From SIG299 sp964544055 (GTDB lineage Bacteria; Bacillota; Clostridia; Lachnospirales; Lachnospiraceae), in contig CAZJAA010000019.1 of the NCBI GenBank assembly GCA_964544055.1, positions 1 to 57,815 on the forward strand: a stretch of DNA of 57,815 bases, written 5' to 3'. Below, in pieces: positions 8,293 through 17,383 of this stretch. The position numbers and the translations under genes were made by a program. The stretch's first letter is position 1; each line of letters starts with the position of its first letter. The notes beneath the pieces were generated by a model. That model saw only the letters and a program-made list of their open reading frames with translations. It searched no databases and was not told the DNA's origin.

Positions 8293-10026
8293 TTACTTTA
8301 AGGTATACTCTGCCAGAATTTTTGCCATCAGGCGGTAGTAATGCAGCCGTTCTGTATTCCAGACATGCCTTTTTTCTACAGATTCCAGGCTTAACACGCA
8401 TTTATTTCCTTTTCGGTCTTTAAACGGCACCTGCAGGCATGCAGTTACTCCCTGCTTTTTCATCTTTTCATACATTTGTGTATCTGCCTGCTCAATAGCA
8501 ACAATGTCATTGATTACCGTTTCCGTATTTTTGTAATTATTCTGCCAGAAATCACTCAGGATATAGCTCTGTGTTTCTTCAATCACGCTTTTTGCAGGAA
8601 CCTTCTGACCAGCCATATAAAGCACTCTGCCGTCTTCCCTGTCGTATACCGTAATTCGAGGAATTTCAAAATTTTCAAGGTAGTCATCCAAAAGGCGTTC
8701 CAACGGATAATCTTCACGACGTATTACCTTATCCATAATGACGCACAAAATATCTCCCTGACTCATATCTCCGCGATTATTTATTCTTGTTTTTGAGCCT
8801 GGCTTATTTTTAATTTCTGAAATGTCACCATGCAAATCGCGGCTGTAAATAATATAACGGTTTCTTCCTTTTTCCTTTGCACGATAAAGTGCAAAATCCG
8901 CAAGGGTAAACAATTCTTCATAATTGGAAGCGTCCTTTGGATAGGCGGCACAGCCAATTGACAAAGTAACCGAAGGCTGTCCCGGTACGTCCGAAGGAAA
9001 CATGCTGAAAATTCTGTTTTTAATGCTTCTGAGCCTTGGTCTTGCCGATTCCATATCATACGCATCATAAAACAAAATCATAAATTCATCGCCGCCGATA
9101 CGCCCTACCAGACCGTTATCCCCAACTTCATCTGCCAGTACGGTTGCCACCTTGCTGATAATACTGTCTCCTGTCATATGCCCAAAGGTGTCATTCACCT
9201 GTTTAAAATGGTCGATATCCACAATAGCAAGTGAAACATTCTGACGTTTTTCCAAATCCACGGTACGAATCACCAGATTGGTTATTTCGCCCTTTGACAA
9301 GAGTCCGGTAAGGGAATCAATTTCGATTTTTCTTGTGTCTGTATAGGTACGCTCCATATATTCGTGGATGTAACCGACCGCCATATAATACACGCCGTTT
9401 TCGTATAAGCCTGCACACTTGATGATGCTGTGTTTTGCCTCGTTTCCGTTATTTCGTATGCAACCATCCACTTTAATAAACAAGTATCGGCTGCCATTGC
9501 GCAAACCGGCAACAAACTCATTGATGGCATTTTTATCTTCTGTCACCAGATCCAGATTTTTCTGCAGGCGTTCCAGCGACATTTTCTGACAGGACGTATG
9601 TGCGCCGGTTCCGGTAATGATTTCCACTTCATCCCGTTCCGGATAATATACAAAAGCATCATCTCCATATAATCCATGAATGGCTTCATTTACTTTTCTT
9701 CTTTTATTTAACTGCCATTCTGATTCCCTGAGCCGGTCAATATCCAGCAAAACAATTTCGATATTTTCAGAAACAGAAAAATCCTTTAAACGAACATAAC
9801 ATGGGATAAGCGCACCATCCATAGCAAGCAGATGGATTACAAACCAGTCCCGGTATTCCTTTTCAACAAAATCGGCAAACCTGGTTCTGTCCTGCTCATC
9901 CATCAAACGATCAAACGTATAGTAATACCTGGAATCTCCTATAAACTCGTAAAAATCAGTGTCGGCTGACATAATATCCAGACGTTTTTTATTGATGATT
10001 ATTTTGTGCTTTTGGGAATTAATCAT
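8293..10026 (-). CDS. GGDEF-domain protein, probable diguanylate cyclase with PAS-like and C-terminal sensory domains
   Basis: Protein of 577 residues. The N-terminal ~110 residues look PAS-like (CYVRLKDFSVSENIEIVLLD). The GGDEF domain covers about 235-400, with SLTGLLSK, VDIDHFKQVNDTFGH and an intact GGDEF at 311-315. The inhibitory RxxD site expected just before it is absent. Residues 430-577 form a further domain, perhaps GAF-like. It has no membrane segment and would make cyclic di-GMP in the cytoplasm. I chose ATG 10026 because AAAGGA precedes it; an ATG ten codons upstream lacks a binding site. No phosphodiesterase gene is nearby. Confidence 0.85.
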   Translation of the reverse strand: MINSQKHKIIINKKRLDIMSADTDFYEFIGDSRYYYTFDRLMDEQDRTRFADFVEKEYRDWFVIHLLAMDGALIPCYVRLKDFSVSENIEIVLLDIDRLRESEWQLNKRRKVNEAIHGLYGDDAFVYYPERDEVEIITGTGAHTSCQKMSLERLQKNLDLVTEDKNAINEFVAGLRNGSRYLFIKVDGCIRNNGNEAKHSIIKCAGLYENGVYYMAVGYIHEYMERTYTDTRKIEIDSLTGLLSKGEITNLVIRTVDLEKRQNVSLAIVDIDHFKQVNDTFGHMTGDSIISKVATVLADEVGDNGLVGRIGGDEFMILFYDAYDMESARPRLRSIKNRIFSMFPSDVPGQPSVTLSIGCAAYPKDASNYEELFTLADFALYRAKEKGRNRYIIYSRDLHGDISEIKNKPGSKTRINNRGDMSQGDILCVIMDKVIRREDYPLERLLDDYLENFEIPRITVYDREDGRVLYMAGQKVPAKSVIEETQSYILSDFWQNNYKNTETVINDIVAIEQADTQMYEKMKKQGVTACLQVPFKDRKGNKCVLSLESVEKRHVWNTERLHYYRLMAKILAEYTLK

Positions 10027-10130
10027 GTTTTCCTTTCCATCCTCATTATGTTTCATGCAAATTAGTAAGTAGCCGTTTCCATTATATCAGTTTCTTCTGT
10101 ATTTTCCAACAGATTTTTTTCGAAAATAAT

Positions 10131-11462
10131 TTAAAGTTTTTTATAAACCGTATACCACATCGTTGTAAAGCAGGCAAGACCGCCAATCACATTGGAAACA
10201 GGCTCTGCCAAAAATACCCCGTTTACTCCAAAACCAAGCATTGGAAGCAGAAGCGTAAGCGGTGTTACGATAATCACCTTTCGCAGCAATGAAAAAAAGA
10301 TTGCCTGATTTTTCTTTCCAAGGCCTTGAAATGCGGACTGCCCTGCAAACTGAAATGCCATAAATACAAAACCAAAAAAATAAATATGCAGTGCCTGTAC
10401 ACCTTCTGAAATAGTCTGCACACTATCCGAAAAAATATGAATCAACTGTCTTGGAAAAAGCAAAATAAATATCCATGCCAGAATAGTATACACTGTTCCA
10501 AGCAGTGTCATAAAACGAATGCCTTCTTTTACTCGCTCCGACTTTCCGGCACCATAATTAAACCCAAGCACCGGCTGGGAACCGTTGCTGATGCCCATGA
10601 CAGGAAGCATCACCAGTTCCCGCACGGAATTCAAAATCGTCATAATCCCGACATATAAATCCCCACCATAGCTTTGCAGGGCATTGTTGCAGACAATCTG
10701 TACCAGACTGTTGGATGCCTGCATGACAAAGGACGGCACGCCCAGACTGGCAATGGCTTTTACACGCTCCTTTTCCAGATGCAGACAGCTTTTTTTAAGC
10801 TTAAGGATTGCCTTTTTCCCGGTTAAAAAACGCAATACCCAGATAGCAGAAATCACCTGACTGATTACGGTGGCAAGTGCCGCACCACCAACACCCATAT
10901 GAAATACAAAAATAAGCACCGGATCTAATACAATATTAATCACTGCACCCAGCACTGTTGTCATCATTCCAAACTTTGGAAAGCCTTGTGCATTGATAAA
11001 TCCGTTCATTCCGGTTACCAGCATGGAACACGCCGTACCAAACAAATAAATTTTTAAATACGCATCCGCATAGACATAGGATGCCTCACTCGCACCAAAC
11101 AGAAAAAGAATCGGGCGGCGAAATAAATAACAGAACACAAACAGCACTGCCGCAGAAATCATCAGCAAACTAAAGGCACTGCCCATAATTTTCTCTGCTT
11201 CTGCTTCCTCGCCTTTTCCGCGACTGATGGAAAACAACGGCACTGCCCCTATTCCAAACAAACCGGTAAACGCCATAATCAGTACCGTCACCGGAAATGT
11301 AATTCCTATCCCTGTTAATGCAATTTCACCAATGTCCGGCAGATGTCCAATATAAATCCGGTCTACCAGATTATAAAGCAGCTGTACAATTTGTGCTATG
11401 GTCAACGGAATTGCCTGCTCAATAATCCTCCTTTTGACCGATCCTTTTGCAAAATCATTCAT
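10131..11462 (-). CDS. MATE family exporter (second copy)
   Basis: MATE transporter of 443 residues from ATG 11462, which follows AAGGATGG. The sequence opens GSVKRRIIEQAIPLTIAQIV and has LVDRIYIGHLPDIGEIALTG, the usual first-repeat motif; GISNGSQPVLGFNYGAGK in the second half is also typical. About twelve transmembrane segments. Its start overlaps the dehydrogenase gene by eight bases, so the two are translationally coupled; an exporter for a product of that enzyme, or for a related small molecule, is possible but unproven. It is clearly diverged from the MATE gene at 6.2 kb, so this is not a recent duplication. Confidence 0.92.
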   Translation of the reverse strand: MNDFAKGSVKRRIIEQAIPLTIAQIVQLLYNLVDRIYIGHLPDIGEIALTGIGITFPVTVLIMAFTGLFGIGAVPLFSISRGKGEEAEAEKIMGSAFSLLMISAAVLFVFCYLFRRPILFLFGASEASYVYADAYLKIYLFGTACSMLVTGMNGFINAQGFPKFGMMTTVLGAVINIVLDPVLIFVFHMGVGGAALATVISQVISAIWVLRFLTGKKAILKLKKSCLHLEKERVKAIASLGVPSFVMQASNSLVQIVCNNALQSYGGDLYVGIMTILNSVRELVMLPVMGISNGSQPVLGFNYGAGKSERVKEGIRFMTLLGTVYTILAWIFILLFPRQLIHIFSDSVQTISEGVQALHIYFFGFVFMAFQFAGQSAFQGLGKKNQAIFFSLLRKVIIVTPLTLLLPMLGFGVNGVFLAEPVSNVIGGLACFTTMWYTVYKKL

Positions 11463-12690
11463 AAAAAATTCCATCCTTTTCCTGACGAATTTCTTCCAGC
11501 AGATTGTAAAGAGTATCCTGGGATAACACACCGCATTTCAGATTTTTCGGCAGTTCCCCACGTTCCTCTGCCTCATAATCCAAAAGCCACTGTCCACTCT
11601 CCATATAATTGGTCAGAGTTTGGATTTTCTGTCTCAAATCTGCATCGGAAAAGATTGCGGTCTGCTGCTCCTGCCATGCTTTCGTAAGTTCCTCTCTGGC
11701 CTGTTCCATCCGGGCAATCCGTACCATAGTTTCATTAACCACATTTTTTGCCTCTCCGGACAAAAAAGCCTTTATGTTTTCATACACGCCCTGTACGCAC
11801 CGTGTCCGTGCCTCTACGCTTGCCCAGGCAAGATGCGGTGTAATAATCAATTTGCTGCTGTCTTTTAACCGGCTCAACGGATTCGATTCCGTCAATGGCT
11901 CCTGCTCGAGTACATCCAGTCCTGCCGCCTGAATTTCTCCTGCTACCAGAGCTTCGTATAAATCGGCATTGTTGACTACCGCCCCACGCGCCACATTAAT
12001 TAAAATGGCAGTTTTCTTCATTTTTCGGAGTGCTTCCTTGTCAATCAGATTGTGGGAAAGCTCACTTAGCGGGCAATGCAGGGAAAGAATATCACTTTCC
12101 TCCAACAATGTATCCATGGAAACCTGCGGGTAGTCCGTGCAGCTGCTCGTTCCGGAAATCGAGTGGAATATAACACGGCAGCCAAACGCAGCTGCTATCT
12201 TTGCCACTTTTTTCCCGATATTTCCCATTCCAACAATTCCCCAGGTTTTGCCTGCCAGCTCCTGAAACGATGGCGTAAAGCAGGAAAACCCAGACTGGCT
12301 GCTGTAAGCACCGGATTTTACATAATTGTCATAATGCATCAACTTCTGGCTCAGACTCAAAGCCAGCGTAAACGTGTGCTGTGCTACCATATCGGTGGAA
12401 TAATCCCGCACATTGGTTACTCTGATTCCCCGTGACGAACAATAGACCAAATCACAGTTGTCATATCCGGTTGCCAGTTCACAAATCAGTTTGACGTTTG
12501 GTGCCTCCTTTAGGGTTCTTTCATTCATCGGAGATTTATTTATAATTATAATATCGGCATTCTTCACACGTTCCCGGATTTCCTCTTCCGTTTCCGTGCT
12601 GCCGTAAATGGTTACGTTGCCCAGCTCGCTAAAACAGTCCACCGAAATGTCCGTGCCTGCCGTATTCCGTTCTAATGATACAATATTCAT
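11455..12690 (-). CDS. D-2-hydroxyacid dehydrogenase (hydroxypyruvate reductase-like) fused to a DUF4298 domain
   Basis: Protein of 411 residues from ATG 12690, eight bases after TAGGA. Residues 1-322 are a D-isomer 2-hydroxyacid dehydrogenase: NAD motif GMGNIG at 154-159, catalytic arginine 235 (NVARGA), glutamate 264 (LEQEP) and histidine 286 (TPHLAWA). The TPHLAWASVEAR wording points to glycerate dehydrogenase/hydroxypyruvate reductase. Residues 328-405 match DUF4298 (SGQWLLDYEAEERGELP then LKCGVLSQDTLYNLL), normally a small separate protein. The fusion is unusual. Upstream in-frame codons exist back to 12816 but lack family similarity. The stop overlaps the MATE start. Confidence 0.88.
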   Translation of the reverse strand: MNIVSLERNTAGTDISVDCFSELGNVTIYGSTETEEEIRERVKNADIIIINKSPMNERTLKEAPNVKLICELATGYDNCDLVYCSSRGIRVTNVRDYSTDMVAQHTFTLALSLSQKLMHYDNYVKSGAYSSQSGFSCFTPSFQELAGKTWGIVGMGNIGKKVAKIAAAFGCRVIFHSISGTSSCTDYPQVSMDTLLEESDILSLHCPLSELSHNLIDKEALRKMKKTAILINVARGAVVNNADLYEALVAGEIQAAGLDVLEQEPLTESNPLSRLKDSSKLIITPHLAWASVEARTRCVQGVYENIKAFLSGEAKNVVNETMVRIARMEQAREELTKAWQEQQTAIFSDADLRQKIQTLTNYMESGQWLLDYEAEERGELPKNLKCGVLSQDTLYNLLEEIRQEKDGIFYE

Positions 12691-12864
12691 GGTGTGTTTC
12701 CTACCGATAACCACACTCTCATTTCTATCTATATTTCTGTCTGCATCCATTCTTACATCTGTCCTTTCCTGTTTCTGAAACCGCTGCCTTTGCCCGGACA
12801 CCCGTCCACGGTTCATCTGCGAAAGCTTTCACGCCCTGTCCTGCGCTTTCCGATTGGCGAAAAT
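12691..12864 (-). other. Spacer between DUF2264 and dehydrogenase genes
   Basis: 174 bases, open in the dehydrogenase frame for 42 codons upstream of the chosen start. The predicted peptide is rich in arginine and glutamine and resembles no known N-terminus. An ATG at 12753 behind AGGAAAGGA is an alternative start. No terminator is seen. Confidence 0.35.
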
Positions 12865-14922
12865 CTACAAGGTCAGCCCAGCTTCCATTTCTTCAAAATT
12901 GACACGTTTTACCATGCCCTCTTTCAATGTGACCGTGACTGTGCCGTAGGCACCGGTTTTGGTGCTGTCCTCATACCGGATGTCTGCCACCGGAAATAGC
13001 TCAGCTTCCGTAAAATCCTCATGATTTTCCTTCGTAAGTACCTGGGAAATCATCGTATAATATTCATAAGAACCATACTGCTTTTTCTTATCTCCTGTCG
13101 CATAGACCACAATGGAGTGCTCCGAATCCGGATTGGTACCGGTGCTGTGCACCAGCTCCAGTGTATCCCAGCCATCATAAATCGTCATGGCAAGCTGCTT
13201 TTCATTTCCGCAAAAATCATACCCTTTTAAAATAACTGCCTTGGCGGTTCCGCATTCTTTCCGGATAATTTCGGTTCCATTATCCGGAAAACCATACGCA
13301 CCCAGATTAAACCTTACCGGGCGACGGTGCAGCCGGTGCTTATCCACACGGAAAATTCCGTATGGTACCGCAAAATCAGCCAGATTTACTGCCTGCAGCC
13401 AGTGTGCCTCTGTCTGTATATTATAATCAAAAAACTGGCGACGGTACAGCACACCGTCCTTTTCTCCATACCAGAAGGTAGCATTTGCCCGCTGCTCATA
13501 ACCATATGTCAAATCCTTTAGCACATACTGCTGGGACTCCACAAAGTCGGCCGGTGAAGCTTCCCATGGATACTTTGTATTGTAGCAGAGCTTCGAATAA
13601 TTCCACATTCCATGCCGGTCGCCCTGATTTTTTAACACCTTTCCGGTACGAAGAATGGTTTCACCATTGGCATTATGATTCGAAAAGCAAAGAGCAGGTC
13701 CATTCAGCGTAGTTACCTTAATTCCTTTTGGAGACAGTGTTTCCCAGGTTCCGTTATTTTCCTTTGCTGTCCAGAACGGATGCTCCTTTGGCAGATGCAG
13801 GCACAAAAATGCCTTGCCAAACCAAAATGGAGATTCCGCACAGGAATACCCCTGCACCAGCGGAGCAAACTGCCCATAAAAGCCAAGTGCCGGCACTCCA
13901 TCCTCAAACACATCCTCCCTGCCTAAAAACTGCAGCAGAGAGCCGGAGCAGATGCGTCTTGCCAGTCCCGGATCCATGGTTGGATGCTTTAAAAAGAAAT
14001 TGCCGTCAAACGCACTGGTTGCCGCATTCCGGTAAATATTGCTCCTGCCCCACATATTGGTAAAGCCATCCCGGTCAAAAAAATCTGCATAGGTTTCCAT
14101 CAGGCGGTTAGACTGTTCTTCCAACCGCTTTGCAAGCTCCGGTTCGCGCTCATAGCCATACCAGAGATTCCATAGCGGTGCATACACATTAAATGCCCAG
14201 CAGGAATAGTAATCAAACGAATGACCATCACGATACCAGCCATCCCCCACGGAATAAGCTAAAATCGCCTGTGCATGGTCTAACATGATTTCATGATCAA
14301 TCGGATACCCCTCGCTGTATAAAAATGCCAGATCCAGCATATTAAACAGCCGCCAGTTCTGCGGCACCGTACTGTTGTGAGCGTAGTTGGATAAAAATTC
14401 CGCAATGCAGTTTTTTTCGTCTTTTGTGTAGGTATCCCACAGTTCCTCTTTGCATAACCACAGCCCGATTACCAGTGCACAGGTTTCTACCGTCTGCTGG
14501 AAGCAACGGAATTTATCCCCGCCACCGGTCAGCTCCCACAGTTCATCATAAGTACCGACATACACAGAATCGCCCTTTGTACAGCTGCGCAGCACCTGAT
14601 TTTTATAATAATCGCAAATCCGGTAACCACAGACCGTCAGGTTTGGATTTTCATGAATCAGCGGTGCGGCAATAAAAAAAGTGCGGGTCAGCCCTTCAAA
14701 CTTTTCTGCTTTCCTCTGTGCCTCCTGGTCAGCCTCCGGATGATCTAAATGCGGGTAGGTGATTTTTGTCTCCGTTCTGGGCAGCACCACCGGATCTTCC
14801 ATGGAAACAATATGCATAAAAATTCCATTCAGTATGTATTCTCCGGCTTCCAGCCAACTTTTTCTTGTTAAGCCTGTATAGGGACTGATATTAAAATCAA
14901 GAGTATTCGGTTTAAAATGCAT
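12865..14922 (-). CDS. DUF2264 domain-containing protein, probable glycoside-active (alpha/alpha)-barrel enzyme
   Basis: Protein of 685 residues without a signal peptide, so cytoplasmic. The N-terminal ~400 residues carry features I associate with DUF2264: SWLEAGEYILNGIF, then repeated helices with NWRLFNMLDLAF, YSVGDGWYRDGHSFDYY and WGRSNIYRNAATSAF, consistent with an (alpha/alpha) toroid. The C-terminal ~270 residues look beta-rich. DUF2264 proteins occur in carbohydrate-utilisation loci and have been linked to uronic-acid glycosidase activity; the substrate here is inferred only. The ATG at 14922 follows GGAATGGAGG. It is the first gene of its minus-strand group, with its own promoter at 15.0 kb. 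Confidence 0.75.
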   Translation of the reverse strand: MHFKPNTLDFNISPYTGLTRKSWLEAGEYILNGIFMHIVSMEDPVVLPRTETKITYPHLDHPEADQEAQRKAEKFEGLTRTFFIAAPLIHENPNLTVCGYRICDYYKNQVLRSCTKGDSVYVGTYDELWELTGGGDKFRCFQQTVETCALVIGLWLCKEELWDTYTKDEKNCIAEFLSNYAHNSTVPQNWRLFNMLDLAFLYSEGYPIDHEIMLDHAQAILAYSVGDGWYRDGHSFDYYSCWAFNVYAPLWNLWYGYEREPELAKRLEEQSNRLMETYADFFDRDGFTNMWGRSNIYRNAATSAFDGNFFLKHPTMDPGLARRICSGSLLQFLGREDVFEDGVPALGFYGQFAPLVQGYSCAESPFWFGKAFLCLHLPKEHPFWTAKENNGTWETLSPKGIKVTTLNGPALCFSNHNANGETILRTGKVLKNQGDRHGMWNYSKLCYNTKYPWEASPADFVESQQYVLKDLTYGYEQRANATFWYGEKDGVLYRRQFFDYNIQTEAHWLQAVNLADFAVPYGIFRVDKHRLHRRPVRFNLGAYGFPDNGTEIIRKECGTAKAVILKGYDFCGNEKQLAMTIYDGWDTLELVHSTGTNPDSEHSIVVYATGDKKKQYGSYEYYTMISQVLTKENHEDFTEAELFPVADIRYEDSTKTGAYGTVTVTLKEGMVKRVNFEEMEAGLTL

Positions 14923-14978
14923 GACAATCCTCCATTCCGATTAACGGTCTTACCGCTTTCCTTTCAATATTAACTTCT

Positions 14979-15007
14979 ATTATAACATTTCTGTTATCTT
15001 CCTGCAA
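14979..15007 (-). promoter_or_regulatory. Sigma-A promoter of the DUF2264 gene
   Basis: On the minus strand, TTGCAG (15007-15002) and TATAAT (14984-14979) are separated by exactly 17 bases. The predicted transcript begins about 50 bases before the start codon. Confidence 0.75.
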
Positions 15008-15178
15008 TTATTTCTGGAAAAGAAAAAGAATCCTGTTTCCAGAATTCTCTCCCTTTTTCTTTGATACGTTTTATGCTCCCAACATTCCTGCTGCGGTATA
15101 AAACAGCATATTTCCGATAAAGTTTCAGACTTCCACTGATTTTGGCATTGTGAACCACTTAGATACCAAATATCGATA
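15008..15178. other. Spacer between DUF2264 promoter and FRG gene
   Basis: No coding signal. A nine-pair inverted repeat TTCTGGAAA / TTTCCAGAA (about 15012-15044) lacks a U-tract, so it is not an obvious terminator. Confidence 0.4.
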
Positions 15179-16597
15179 CTAAAAATCCTGTAGTTGCTTT
15201 GTGAACAATGTTGCCAATTGACTTAACATGTTCCTGCTCATAATACTATCCCCACACTCTATCTTTTCCCTTAACTTAAAATCTACCGTGCCCGGCTCAT
15301 CTTCCACGGAGCGTAACATCCATGGCTCATACATAGCTTCCGGTCCAGGTATTTGATTTCTTTGTATCATGTGAATCCCATAGTTTCTTTCCAGAGAAAA
15401 GTCCTGATAAAGCGCATCCACTTTCTTCCTCCGTCCAGAGCTAAGCTTCCATGGATGATGTTTTACAATAGAACTCTTCTTGCCATCTATTTCAAACTCC
15501 TGCAGGTCTTTCAGACACTGCTCCCGGTCAGCTAATCTATAGAAATGATTTCTATACAGGGCATATTCAAATGCTTCCTCTGAAAATTCCGTCAAACACC
15601 TTATTTCATCAATGATGAACTGTGCCTGTCCAAGACCTTCGTGCGGGTATATCTTCTTACCTCCCTCCATCAGTTCAAATACCGCATTGCTTAATTTTAC
15701 ATTCTGCCTAAATTTTAGCTTTTCGAACTGAAAATCCTCCTGCAAAGGAAACGGTTCTCTCATATAGATTCCATAACCACTCTGCATGTGACAGCGCATA
15801 AATGGTTGGAAGCCAAGAGGATAAATTATATTTTTCTGCCGTTCTATGCTCGGAAGAAGCTTTCTGCTATGTAAATTTTCTCCCTGTTCGTTCTGTCCGA
15901 TAACCTCATTCGAATATGGGCTAAAATCTTCCAGTGCCATAGACCATCTGCCCGGCATGGCATTACTTGGCATATGAAATATCATGCCATAAGGATTTGT
16001 CGTTTCTATTTGCTCCTTGCTAAGTGGCTGCCACTTACCATCTTTCCAACAGCAGGTTGCAAAGAACAGGGCAACATTGAAATCATTCGTAATATCCAGC
16101 CAGCCTGTTTCCAATCCATAATGTTGTGCTAACGCCTCATAAAGCACATCACTGTAGTTCCAGTTCTTTACATGGTCGAATTTTTCAAGAAGTGCCTTGA
16201 ACTCCGCAATTCTCATATCTGCCACCATGCGGTACAATTCCTTTTCTTTAGAGCTGTGATATCTCTTTAGATTCCGAAGTAAGGTAGGTACACTTTCCGG
16301 ATATAACTGGTTTTCACCACGATAATAATTTCTTCGCATGGACTGCCCGATTACCACACCATGAGGGTAATAGGTTCTGTAACCAGCTGTTTTCGGATCT
16401 CTGTAAAGAACTTCCTTGTAAAAAAGCAGGTTGTCGTTTTTACCATCGTAAAAATTCTCTCCCTGATAGGAAGAGGCGGTTATCTTTCTTCCCTCCCTTG
16501 CTTCTCGCTCATTATCCCTATACATTAAGCGAATCTGATCATATGTAATTTCATATACTGTATTATCCAAGGTTGATCCCTGAGATAAGTATTCCAT
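15179..16597 (-). CDS. FRG-domain protein
   Basis: Protein of 472 residues. The FRG domain lies in the first half: NYYRGENQLYPESVPTLLRN near residue 90 (the RGE/N motif) and LAQHYGLETGWLDITNDFNV near residue 172, followed by ALFFATCCW. FRG domains are named for their F-x-R-G-like motif and occur in proteins linked to mobile elements and phage defence; the biochemical activity is not known to me. The C-terminal half is unassigned. It is a lone gene whose own promoter may be TTTCAA and TAAAAT at about 16.65 kb. A nuclease relic next door suggests an accessory locus. Confidence 0.8.
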   Translation of the reverse strand: MEYLSQGSTLDNTVYEITYDQIRLMYRDNEREAREGRKITASSYQGENFYDGKNDNLLFYKEVLYRDPKTAGYRTYYPHGVVIGQSMRRNYYRGENQLYPESVPTLLRNLKRYHSSKEKELYRMVADMRIAEFKALLEKFDHVKNWNYSDVLYEALAQHYGLETGWLDITNDFNVALFFATCCWKDGKWQPLSKEQIETTNPYGMIFHMPSNAMPGRWSMALEDFSPYSNEVIGQNEQGENLHSRKLLPSIERQKNIIYPLGFQPFMRCHMQSGYGIYMREPFPLQEDFQFEKLKFRQNVKLSNAVFELMEGGKKIYPHEGLGQAQFIIDEIRCLTEFSEEAFEYALYRNHFYRLADREQCLKDLQEFEIDGKKSSIVKHHPWKLSSGRRKKVDALYQDFSLERNYGIHMIQRNQIPGPEAMYEPWMLRSVEDEPGTVDFKLREKIECGDSIMSRNMLSQLATLFTKQLQDF

Positions 16598-16688
16598 AAA
16601 AAAACAGTCCCTTCTTCTATTCCATGCTACATAACTCTAACATCCTCTATTTTACCATTCCTAACCGTTTTTTGAAATAGATTTCGCA

Positions 16689-17264
16689 ATGAATTTTCCC
16701 TTGCAAAAAGTGAAAACTAAAGCTATACTTGCATCAGAAAGGTTGTTGTTTTCGCCCTACAATGCGCTAAATCATTCTTCGTACCAGAATGTGAATGATT
16801 TGGAAATCACCACCATTGAAGATGTTATCTACATCAACATGAACCATCCGGATAACAGAGAGTTTTTAAAACGGTGCAAGCCGCTGTACGATTACACCAT
16901 GTTTATCAGTAAAATCCAGACTTATCAGAAAAACATGTCAACTGCGGATGCCGTGGCAAAAGCCATCGACGAATGCATCACCGAAGATATTCTGGCAGCG
17001 TTTCTGAAATCTCACAAATCGGAGGTAGCACATATGTATCTTGCCGAAGTAGACGAACAACTTATTATTGCCAATTCTTATAGTGAAGGCCGTGCCGAGG
17101 GTCGTGCCGAAGGTCGCACAGAAGGGCATACGGAACATCTTTCCTCACAAATCGCTAAAAAATTTGCCAAAGGTAAATCCTTGGAGCAAATTGCGGAAGA
17201 ACTGGAGGAGGATGTGGAAACTATCCGTCCTATTTATGAAAAGCTGGTAAATGAGCGAAAATAG
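16689..17264 (+). pseudogene. C-terminal remnant of an Rpn/PD-(D/E)XK transposase-like nuclease
   Basis: The 191-residue reading frame matches only the C-terminal part of Rpn-like recombination-promoting nucleases: IYINMNHPDNREFLKRCKPL, then a helical region, and a tail of short repeats GRAEGRAEGRTEG at about 145-157. The catalytic PD-(D/E)XK domain expected at the N-terminus is missing, and the ATG at 16689 has no ribosome binding site. Best read as a 5'-truncated relic. It could still yield a small helical protein if transcribed. Confidence 0.65.
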
Positions 17265-17284
17265 GAATAGAATGCTAAGGTAAA

Positions 17285-17336
17285 CATCCACTTCAAATGC
17301 TTACTACCTCATGTTTGCGAGCATTTGAAGTGGATG
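17285..17336. repeat. Perfect 16-bp inverted repeat
   Basis: CATCCACTTCAAATGC (17285-17300) and its exact complement (17321-17336) are separated by 20 bases. It lies between the nuclease relic and the convergent nucleotidyltransferase gene. No U-tract follows on either strand, so it is not a classic terminator, although it could act as an RNA 3'-end stem for both genes. Confidence 0.7.
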
Positions 17337-17383
17337 GACTTACTTGATGATTCGATTAATTTAAACACCGGTTATTTATTTTC

